DNA of 5,795 nt from positions 1 through 5,795 of the forward strand of contig JAFTGG010000194.1 of NCBI GenBank assembly GCA_017458025.1, given 5' to 3'. This document shows positions 1 to 5,742 of the stretch, piece after piece (position 1 is the stretch's first letter; every line of letters starts with the position of its first letter). Made by a program: the position numbers and the translations under genes. The notes beneath the pieces are model-generated. The model made no database searches. It saw only the letters and a list, made by a program, of their open reading frames with translations, and had not been told where the DNA came from. This stretch comes from Oscillospiraceae bacterium (GTDB taxonomy: Bacteria > Bacillota > Clostridia > Oscillospirales > Oscillospiraceae).

Positions 1-1
1 G

Positions 2-3000
2 TCCGGCTACGCGCGGGCGGAGCAGGTCGAGGGTGTCGGGCAGTTCGCCGTGCGCGGCGGTATTCTGGACGTCTGGTCGCCGCTCGCGCAGCCGGTGCGC
101 ATCGAGTTTTTCGACGACGAGATCGACGTCATGGGCGAGTTCGACGTGACCACCCAGCGGCGCACGAGGAACATCAAAAAGCTGTCTATCCTCCCCGCGG
201 CGGAGGTCCTGCCCGACGCCGCCGAGGGCGGGCGCGAGGGCCTGTGCGCCCGCATCGAGCACGCGGCGAAGCGGCTCGCGAAAAAGGGCGCGGACAACGA
301 TCAAAAACGCGCCGCCGACGTAGCGGCGGACACGCTCCGCGCCGATCTGGAGCGCTTCCGGCAGCGTTTGCCCGTCGGCGGCATGGACCGCTACCTTCTC
401 GCGTGTTACCCGACGAGCGTGACCGCGCTGGACTATCTCGCGCCGGACGCGCTGGTGTTTATCAGCGACGGCGCGCGGGTCGCGGAGCGGGCGAAGGGCT
501 TTCTCTGGGAGCAGGAGCAGGACACGCTGCCGCTCATCGAGACCGGCGAGCTCGCGGGCGCGTTCGCGGAGGTGTCTCTTTCGCAGGATGCGCTGTGCGA
601 GAAGCTCCGCGCGTTCCCGACGGTGCAATTGAACGCGCTGCCCACCTCGCGCGACCTGCTCGCGCCGAAAACGCTGCTGAGCATGAACGTCAAGCAACTG
701 CCGAGCTACGGCGGCAGCCTGGAGACCGCGGCGGCGGACATGCAGCACTATATCGCCGCGGGCAGCGGCGTGCTGGTGCTCTGCGGCAACGAGGCCCGCG
801 GGAAGAACTTCCTGCGCCTGCTCGACGAACGCGGCGTCAAGGCGCGGCCCGATTTCAAGAATACGGCGCTGCCCGTGCCCGGCGAGGTCGTCGTCGGCCT
901 CGGCACGCTGTCCGCGGGCAGCGAGATCCCGCAGTTGAAGCTCGCCGTTTTGACCGAGGGGCAGTTGACCGCGCCGGTGGCGGGCAAGAAGACCGCCGCG
1001 CGGCAGAAAAAGGACGATACCAACCGCCGGAAGCTGCAATCCTACACCGACCTGTCGCCCGGCGACCTCGTCGTCCACGTCCACCACGGCATCGGCCGCT
1101 TCGTGGGCATCGAGCGCATGCGGGTCGACGGCGTGGACAAGGACTACGTCAAGATCGCCTACGCCGGCAGCGACAGCCTTTACGTCCCCGCGACGCAGCT
1201 CGACCTCGTGTCGAAGTACATCGGCGGAGGCGGCGAGGACGAGGACGGCGCGCAGCGCGTGCGCCTGAGCAAGCTCGGCGGCACGGATTGGACACGCGCC
1301 AAGACCAAGGCGAAGGCGGCGGCGAAGGATCTCGCCAAGGGGCTCATCGCGCTCTACGCCGAGCGGCAGCGCCGCCCGGGGTTCGCGTTCTCGCCGGATT
1401 CGCCCTGGCAGCGCGAGTTTGAGGACGCGTTCGACTACGTCGAGACCGAGGACCAGCTGCGCGCGGTGGAGGAGATCAAGGGCGACATGGAGCGCAAGAC
1501 GCCGATGGACCGCCTGCTCTGCGGCGACGTGGGCTACGGCAAGACCGAGGTCGCGCTCCGCGCCGCGATGAAGTGTATCCTCGACGGCAAGCAGGCGGCG
1601 ATCCTCGTGCCGACCACCGTGCTCGCGCAGCAGCACTATTCCACGGCGATCGCGCGCTTCCGCTCGTTCCCCGTGCGCATCGAGGCGCTTTCGCGCTTTA
1701 AGACGGCGGGAGAGAAGAAAAGGATTTTGCGGGACGCCGCCGAGGGCCGCGTCGACCTGCTTATCGGCACGCACTCGCTGCTGCAGAAGAACATGCGCTT
1801 CAAGGACCTCGGCCTGCTCATCATCGACGAGGAGCAGCGCTTCGGCGTGACGCACAAGGAGCGCCTGCGCGAGCTTTCGCGGCAGGTGGACACGCTGACG
1901 CTGACCGCGACGCCGATCCCGCGCACGCTGAACATGGCGCTGTCGGGGCTTCGCGATATGTCCACCATCGAGACGCCGCCCGAGGGACGGCAGCCGGTGC
2001 AGACCTATGTGCTGGAGCACGATTGGGGCGTCATCGGCGACGCGATCCGGCGCGAGCTGGCGCGCGGCGGACAGGTGTACTACCTGCACAACCGCGTGGA
2101 GACCATCGACCGCTGCGCCGCGCGGCTGCGGGCGATCCTCGGCGAGGACGCCGGCATCGCCGTCGCGCACGGCAAGCTGGACGAGCGCGGGCTTTCCGCC
2201 GTGATGCGGGACATGGAGTCCGGCGCGGTGCAGGTGCTCGTGTGCACGACCATTATCGAAACGGGAATTGACATCCCGAACGTCAACACGCTCATCATCG
2301 AGGACGCCGACCGGCTCGGTCTGGCGCAATTGCACCAGATACGCGGGCGCATCGGGCGCAGCGCGCGGCGCGCCTACGCCTATATGACCTACCGGCCGGG
2401 CAAGATTTTGAACGAGATCGCCGCGAAGCGGCTCACCGCGATCCGCGAGTACGCCGAGTTCGGCTCGGGCTTCCGCATCGCGATGCGCGATCTGGAGATC
2501 CGCGGCGCGGGCAATCTGCTGGGGCCGGAGCAGTCGGGCTATATGATGTCCGTCGGCTACGATATGTATTTGCAGTTGCTCGAAGAGGCGGTTCTGGAGG
2601 AAAAGGGCGGGAAGAAGCCTCAGCGCGGCGACTGCACCGCCGACCTCGCCGTGTCGGCGAACCTGCCGGAGACCTATATCCCCTCGCCGGAGCAGCGCAT
2701 GGACGTCTACCGCCGCATCGCGGCGCTGCGGACGCAGGACGAGTCGCGCGACCTGCTCGACGAGCTGCTCGACCGCTACGGGGACCCGCCGAAGCCGGTG
2801 CTGGCGCTGATGGACGTGGCGCTGCTGCGGACCGCCGCCGCGGAGGTCGGCGTGCGCGACGTGACCCAGCGCGGCGGGACCGTGACGTTCACGTTCGGCG
2901 AAAGCTTCCCCGTCGAGGCGGTGATGCGTCTGTGCGCGTCGCCGAAAAACCGGCGGCGGCTGTCGCTTTCCGCCGCCGGCACGGAGCCGAAGCTCGCGCT

Positions 3001-3085
3001 TAAATTGGCCTCCGGCGAGGATGTGCTTGACAGCGCGCTCAATTTGGTGAATGATTTACACGTCAACGAGCTTGACGGAACATGA
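2..3085 (+). CDS. mfd: Transcription-repair coupling factor Mfd, 5'-truncated by the window edge
   Basis: Mfd is a cytoplasmic ATP-driven DNA translocase that pushes stalled RNA polymerase off damaged template and recruits UvrA for nucleotide excision repair. The frame is open from base 2, so the visible 1027 residues lack the N-terminus (family length about 1150–1180); no start is in the window. Visible residues in order: GQFAVRGGILDVW (about 14–26, end of the UvrB-like module); a long UvrB-like/D3 region; the CarD-like RNA polymerase interaction domain starting LSPGDLVVHVHHGIG (from about 351); Walker A GDVGYGKT (508–515, nt 1523–1546); DEEQ box (nt 1826–1837); TATPIPRTL (nt 1904–1930); motif VI QIRGRIGR (about 779); the translocation region around RDLEIRGAGNLLGPEQ (about 830–850); and a C-terminal D7-type domain from about residue 887. 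All helicase motifs are intact and there is no frameshift. The stop is TGA 3083–3085, and the next gene starts 16 nt later, suggesting one transcript. Confidence 0.97.
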   Translation, partial: SGYARAEQVEGVGQFAVRGGILDVWSPLAQPVRIEFFDDEIDVMGEFDVTTQRRTRNIKKLSILPAAEVLPDAAEGGREGLCARIEHAAKRLAKKGADNDQKRAADVAADTLRADLERFRQRLPVGGMDRYLLACYPTSVTALDYLAPDALVFISDGARVAERAKGFLWEQEQDTLPLIETGELAGAFAEVSLSQDALCEKLRAFPTVQLNALPTSRDLLAPKTLLSMNVKQLPSYGGSLETAAADMQHYIAAGSGVLVLCGNEARGKNFLRLLDERGVKARPDFKNTALPVPGEVVVGLGTLSAGSEIPQLKLAVLTEGQLTAPVAGKKTAARQKKDDTNRRKLQSYTDLSPGDLVVHVHHGIGRFVGIERMRVDGVDKDYVKIAYAGSDSLYVPATQLDLVSKYIGGGGEDEDGAQRVRLSKLGGTDWTRAKTKAKAAAKDLAKGLIALYAERQRRPGFAFSPDSPWQREFEDAFDYVETEDQLRAVEEIKGDMERKTPMDRLLCGDVGYGKTEVALRAAMKCILDGKQAAILVPTTVLAQQHYSTAIARFRSFPVRIEALSRFKTAGEKKRILRDAAEGRVDLLIGTHSLLQKNMRFKDLGLLIIDEEQRFGVTHKERLRELSRQVDTLTLTATPIPRTLNMALSGLRDMSTIETPPEGRQPVQTYVLEHDWGVIGDAIRRELARGGQVYYLHNRVETIDRCAARLRAILGEDAGIAVAHGKLDERGLSAVMRDMESGAVQVLVCTTIIETGIDIPNVNTLIIEDADRLGLAQLHQIRGRIGRSARRAYAYMTYRPGKILNEIAAKRLTAIREYAEFGSGFRIAMRDLEIRGAGNLLGPEQSGYMMSVGYDMYLQLLEEAVLEEKGGKKPQRGDCTADLAVSANLPETYIPSPEQRMDVYRRIAALRTQDESRDLLDELLDRYGDPPKPVLALMDVALLRTAAAEVGVRDVTQRGGTVTFTFGESFPVEAVMRLCASPKNRRRLSLSAAGTEPKLALKLASGEDVLDSALNLVNDLHVNELDGT

Positions 3086-3087
3086 AA

Positions 3088-3092
3088 GAGGG
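3088..3092 (+). promoter_or_regulatory. Ribosome binding site deciding the PPIase start
   Basis: GAGGG lies 9 nt before ATG 3102, just after the mfd stop codon. It supports ATG 3102 over the in-frame upstream ATG at 3051. That upstream codon lies inside mfd, has only a weak GGTG in front of it, and would place 17 polar residues before the hydrophobic segment. Confidence 0.75.
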
Positions 3093-3101
3093 AAATCAAC
3101 T

Positions 3102-4220
3102 ATGTGGAAAGACCGCATATTGGCCGCGGTGATGGCCGTGGTCGTGACCGCCGCGGGAACCGCCGCCGTCGCGCGTTTCTCACCCGACAAGCCCCAATTT
3201 ACGCCCGGGCAGATCGAGGAGGGCATCACCTACGAGGTCACGGGCGTGCCGTCTGACGAGATCGTCGCCCTGGTGGACGGCAACGGCGCCGAGGCGGAGC
3301 TGTTCACCTATTGGCTCGGCGATACCTGCTCGAACCTGCAGAGCTACTATTCCATCAACGTCGCCGAAAATTGGGATACGGCGGTGAGCGACGGCTCGAC
3401 GCTTCGGGAGTTTATCCGGGAGGACGTGTTTTCGGCGATCAAGCAGCAGCTCGTGATGGAGAACCTCGCCGGCAAGTACGGCGTGACGCTGTCCCAAGAG
3501 GTCGAGAACGGCCTGGCGGAGGCGAGGGAGAACAACATCGAGCTGCTCGGCGAGGACGGTTATCGCGCGGCGATCTACCAGCTCGGGCTCAGCGAGGCGG
3601 GCTATGACCGCGTCGTGCGCATGTACGCCTTGAACCGCGCGCTCTACGACGCGTACAACACGCCCGGCAGCGAGCTGTACGCCTCGGACGACGTGCTCCA
3701 CACCTGGGCGGTGGGCGTCGGTTACATCACCGCCGACCACATCTTGATCCCGACCGTCGACCTTGCGACCCGCGGGAGGCTTTCCGACGAGGAGATCGCG
3801 GCGAACCGCGCGCTTGCCGAGGACCTTCTCGCGCGGCTGCGCGCGAGCGACGATCCCGCCGCGCTGTTCAAGGAGCTTGCCGACGCGTACAGCCAGGACA
3901 CGGGCCGCGCGCTGAATCCCGACGGCTATACGTTTACCCACGGCACGATGGTCGCGTCATTCGACGACGCCGCCCGCGCGTTGGGCGAGGGCGAGATCAG
4001 CGGCATCGTCGAGTCGGAGTACGGCTACCACATCATTCTGCGCAAGCCCCTCGACGTCGCCGCCGCGGCGGACGCCGTGCGCGACGAGTATTTCAACGTC
4101 CTGATCGGCGCCGAAGTCGAAAACGCCGAGATGGAGCTCAGCCCCGCCGCCGAGCGCTTCGACGTCGCCGCGCTCTACGACGCGCTGACGGCCGCGCAGA
4201 GCGTGGAGAACGAGGGTTGA
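3102..4220 (+). CDS. Parvulin-type peptidyl-prolyl isomerase, PrsA/SurA-like, exported or membrane-anchored
   Basis: The 372-residue protein is a likely extracytoplasmic foldase that catalyses cis/trans isomerisation of prolyl bonds in exported proteins. It begins with a short basic start (MWKDR) and a hydrophobic stretch at about residues 6–25. AVA at 22–24 could be a signal peptidase I site. There is no lipobox cysteine, so unlike classical Bacillus PrsA it does not look like a lipoprotein. Residues about 50–190 are a mostly helical, SurA-N-like chaperone region. Residues about 208–316 carry the parvulin signature: ADHILI (211–216), ELADAYSQD (258–266), a Gly-Tyr and Phe-rich middle, LGEGEISGIVESEYGYHII (294–312). 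A helical tail follows. The gene sits 16 nt after mfd, a common Clostridia pairing, and no terminator separates it from mfd or clearly from the thiolase gene. The fold assignment is firm; the specific symbol prsA is not, because the lipobox is missing. Confidence 0.87.
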   Translation: MWKDRILAAVMAVVVTAAGTAAVARFSPDKPQFTPGQIEEGITYEVTGVPSDEIVALVDGNGAEAELFTYWLGDTCSNLQSYYSINVAENWDTAVSDGSTLREFIREDVFSAIKQQLVMENLAGKYGVTLSQEVENGLAEARENNIELLGEDGYRAAIYQLGLSEAGYDRVVRMYALNRALYDAYNTPGSELYASDDVLHTWAVGVGYITADHILIPTVDLATRGRLSDEEIAANRALAEDLLARLRASDDPAALFKELADAYSQDTGRALNPDGYTFTHGTMVASFDDAARALGEGEISGIVESEYGYHIILRKPLDVAAAADAVRDEYFNVLIGAEVENAEMELSPAAERFDVAALYDALTAAQSVENEG

Positions 4221-4245
4221 TTTTTCCGGAGCCTTTGTGTATAAT
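4217..4245 (+). promoter_or_regulatory. Sigma-A-type promoter for the thiolase gene, overlapping the upstream stop codon
   Basis: The -35 box TTGATT (4217–4222) and a perfect -10 box TATAAT (4240–4245) are separated by exactly 17 nt. The stop codon TGA of the PPIase gene (4218–4220) lies within the -35 hexamer. A start near 4252 would give a leader of about 56 nt. The AT-rich composition here contrasts sharply with the surrounding GC-rich DNA. There is no extended TGn motif. The start site is inferred from spacing only. Confidence 0.8.
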
Positions 4246-4259
4246 GATATTTATGATAA

Positions 4260-4271
4260 GAGCGCACGCTC
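4260..4271. repeat. Perfect inverted repeat in the thiolase leader (GAGCG-CA-CGCTC)
   Basis: A 5-bp perfect inverted repeat with a 2-nt spacer lies at about +9 to +20 relative to the predicted transcript start and directly abuts the Rex-like box. The 2-nt loop makes a stable RNA hairpin unlikely, so a DNA-binding half-site pair is the more plausible role. It could also be chance in GC-rich sequence. I do not recognise a specific regulator for it. Confidence 0.3.
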
Positions 4272-4289
4272 AAGTTAAAACTTTAACAA
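4272..4289. promoter_or_regulatory. Candidate Rex operator (redox-sensing repressor box)
   Basis: The 18-nt site AAGTTAAAACTTTAACAA matches the Rex consensus TTGTTAANNNNTTAACAA at 12 of its 14 fixed positions; only the two leading T's differ. Its core GTTAAA-AC-TTTAAC (4274–4287) is a perfect 14-nt palindrome. Rex is an NADH/NAD+-responsive repressor that in clostridia controls fermentation genes, including thiolase, crt/bcd and alcohol dehydrogenase genes. The site lies at about +21 to +38, downstream of the promoter and just before the Shine-Dalgarno site, so bound Rex would act as a roadblock and be released when NADH is high. The match is visible; binding by Rex is inferred, and no rex gene is in the window. 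Confidence 0.7.
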
Positions 4290-4293
4290 TGTG

Positions 4294-4299
4294 AAGGAG
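4294..4299 (+). promoter_or_regulatory. Strong ribosome binding site of the thiolase gene
   Basis: AAGGAG lies 8 nt before ATG 4308. It is the strongest Shine-Dalgarno site in the window and fits a highly expressed central-metabolism gene. It begins only 4 nt after the Rex-like box. Confidence 0.88.
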
Positions 4300-4307
4300 A
4301 AACGCCC

Positions 4308-5561
4308 ATGAAAGACCTGTATGTAGTCAATTGCTGCCGTACCGCCGTCGGCTCCTATGGCGGAAGCCTGAAGAATACCCCCGCCGCCGAGCTCGGCGCG
4401 ATCGTCGTCAAGGAAGCGCTCAAGCGCGCAAACGTCGCTCCGGAGAACGTCGATGAGCTGATGTTTGGCTGCATCCTGACCGCCGGCCTCGGCCAGAACG
4501 TCGCCCGTCAGGTCGGCATCGGCGCCGGCCTTCCGTACAGCGTTCCCGCTTACACCGTCGGCATGGTCTGCGGCTCGGGCATGAAGTCCGTCATCGAGGC
4601 GGCGCGCAGCATTCTCGCCGGCGACGCGGACATCGTCGTCGCGGGCGGCACCGAGAATATGAGCGCGGCTCCCTACACCCTCCCCGACGAGCGCTGGGGC
4701 GCCCGCATGGGCGACAAGAAGGTCGTCGACGAGATGATCAAGGACGGCCTGTGGGACGCGTTCAACAACTACCACATGGGCACCACCGCCGAGAACATCA
4801 ACGACGTGTGGGGCATCACCCGTCAGGAGCAGGACGAGTTCGCGTTCTCCTCCCAGACCAAGGCGAAGGCCGCCATCGAGTCGGGCCGCTTCAACGACGA
4901 GATCGTCCCCGTTCCCGTCAAGGTCAAGAAGGAGACCGTCGAGTTCAAGGTCGACGAGTTCCCGCGCCTTTCCCCGCTCGACAAGCTCGCCGCCCTGCGC
5001 GGCGCGTTCCCCGTCGGCCCCGAGTCCCCGAATCCGCAGGTCACGCACACCTTTGAGCCCACCGGCATCAAGGAAGCCGCCGACAAGGGCCAGCAGCGCG
5101 TCACCGCCGGCAACGCGTCCGGCATCAACGACGGCGCGGCCGCGATCGTGCTCGCCAGCGGCGAGGCGGTCGAGAAGTACGGCCTCAAGCCTATGGCGAA
5201 GCTGATCGGCTGGGGCCAGGGCGGCGTGGACCCGAAGATCATGGGCGTCGGCCCGGTCGTCGCGACGCGTCAGGCCATGAAGAAGGCCGGCTGCGAGGTC
5301 AAGGATATGGACCTCATCGAGGCCAACGAGGCGTTCGCGGCGCAGAGCATCGCGGTCGCGCGCGAGCTCGGCTTCGACATGGAGAAGGTCAACGTCAACG
5401 GCGGCGCGATCTCCATCGGCCACCCCGTCGGCGCGTCCGGCGCGCGCATCATCGTCACGCTGCTGCATGAGATGCAGAAGCGCCCCGAGGCGAAGAAGGG
5501 CCTCGCCACGCTGTGAATCGGCGGCGTCCAGGGCGTTGCCACCGTGTTTGAGAAGTGCTGA
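4308..5561 (+). CDS. thl: Acetyl-CoA C-acetyltransferase (thiolase) with in-frame UGA at the catalytic Cys; probable selenoprotein
   Basis: Biosynthetic thiolase condenses two acetyl-CoA to acetoacetyl-CoA, the first step towards butyrate or other C4 products, in the cytoplasm. A conventional reading gives 402 residues ending at TGA 5514–5516; reading that codon as an amino acid gives 417 residues ending at TGA 5559–5561, which I prefer. Visible catalytic elements are the nucleophile Cys88 in VCGSGMKSV, Asn340 in NEAF, and His372 in GGAISIGHPVGASG. The fourth element, normally Cys in ATLCIGGGxG, falls exactly on the TGA (codon 403, 31 residues after His372, against about 30 in the family). 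Downstream, the frame reads IGGVQG and on to FEKC, with mostly G/C third positions. The conventional product would lack this catalytic residue and the last active-site loop. Residues about 235–263 form an insertion relative to the usual family sequence. The gene has its own promoter, a Rex-like operator and a terminator, so it is probably monocistronic. Thiolase identity is very secure; Sec insertion is inferred, and a TGC-to-TGA mutation or error is possible. Confidence 0.93.
5514..5516 (+). other. In-frame TGA, candidate selenocysteine codon at thiolase residue 403
   Basis: This TGA replaces the TGC/TGT expected for the conserved second active-site cysteine (general acid/base, Cys378 in the Zoogloea numbering). 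ATL precedes it and IGGVQG follows it, as in the family motif. Cys-to-Sec exchange at a catalytic cysteine is the typical pattern of bacterial selenoproteins. Reassignment of TGA genome-wide is unlikely, because mfd and the PPIase gene both end in TGA and Trp is encoded by TGG. Confidence 0.6.
5519..5544 (+). other. SECIS-like stem-loop directly after the thiolase UGA
   Basis: One fold pairs 5519–5521 with 5542–5544 and 5523–5526 with 5537–5540, with one C/A mismatch and a 10-nt loop UCCAGGGCGU. An alternative fold pairs 5520–5528 with 5532–5540 over nine base pairs, three of them G·U, with a CAG loop. Bacterial SECIS elements are hairpins inside the coding region just after UGA, with a G in the apical loop bound by SelB. 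Here the loop Gs (5531–5533) are 15–17 nt past the UGA, at the near edge of the usual range. GC-rich DNA folds easily, so this is suggestive only. Confidence 0.38.
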
Positions 5562-5567
5562 AATACC

Positions 5568-5600
5568 TCAAAAGGGAGCGGCTTTGCCGCTCCCTTTTGA
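5568..5600 (+). terminator. Rho-independent terminator of the thiolase gene
   Basis: A perfect 15-bp stem (5568–5582 with 5586–5600) closes on a TTT loop. Its GC-rich core is GGGAGCGGC, and the A-tract of the left arm pairs with TTTT in the right arm. It begins 6 nt after the second thiolase TGA (5559–5561) but 51 nt after the first TGA, a spacing that fits the longer reading frame. Confidence 0.9.
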
Positions 5601-5656
5601 ATAAGTTTCGCTCCGCTTCCCGCACGCCGACGGCGCACGGGCGTTCCGCGCAAAGA

Positions 5657-5689
5657 GAAAAAACTGACGCGCATGTCATCAGTTTTTTC
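5657..5689. terminator. Bidirectional rho-independent terminator
   Basis: GAAAAAACTGA (5657–5667) pairs perfectly with TCAGTTTTTTC (5679–5689) over 11 bp around an 11-nt loop. A six-T run ends the right arm, and a matching six-A run begins the left arm, so the element has a T-run in either reading direction. The stem's GC content is low, so it may work mainly as a backup for the thiolase terminator. It could also be the terminator of a convergent gene entering from the right. Confidence 0.7.
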
Positions 5690-5709
5690 GATGGAAAACG
5701 CACAGACCG

Positions 5710-5742
5710 AGAACCTTGCCCGATATGGGCGAGGTTCTTTTC
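5710..5742. terminator. Third stem-loop, possible terminator
   Basis: Bases 5710–5721 pair with 5727–5738 (12 bp with one G·T wobble) around the 5-nt loop GATAT. TTTTC follows on the plus strand, giving a terminator shape in that direction. On the minus strand it would directly follow the candidate stop codon at 5741–5743, but no T-run follows there. Either a further plus-strand terminator or a 3'-end stabilising hairpin for a convergent minus-strand gene would fit. Confidence 0.55.

Noticed and set aside
244..1422. Plus-strand 392-codon open frame within mfd
   Set aside because: It is an Arg/Ala-rich shifted-frame shadow of mfd with no recognisable domain.
3051..3101. Upstream in-frame ATG for the PPIase inside mfd
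   Set aside because: It has only a weak ribosome binding site and would put 17 polar residues before the export segment. ATG 3102 has a good site at proper spacing.
3180..3941. Minus-strand 253-codon open frame opposite the PPIase gene
   Set aside because: It lacks a ribosome binding site and recognisable domains, and the opposite strand carries a clear parvulin.
4275..5468. Long minus-strand open frame (397 codons) opposite the thiolase gene
   Set aside because: Its translation is low-complexity, rich in Asp, Ala, Arg and Leu, as expected for the mirror of a GC-biased gene. It has no family motif, and the plus-strand thiolase is unambiguous.
5514..5516. Genome-wide reassignment of TGA (to Trp or Gly) as the explanation for the thiolase TGA
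   Set aside because: mfd and the PPIase gene end in TGA at the expected C-termini with the next gene or promoter following at once, and Trp is encoded by TGG. The family residue here is Cys, not Trp or Gly.
5500..5561. Frameshift near the thiolase 3' end
   Set aside because: The motif continues in the same frame on both sides of the TGA, so no shift is needed.
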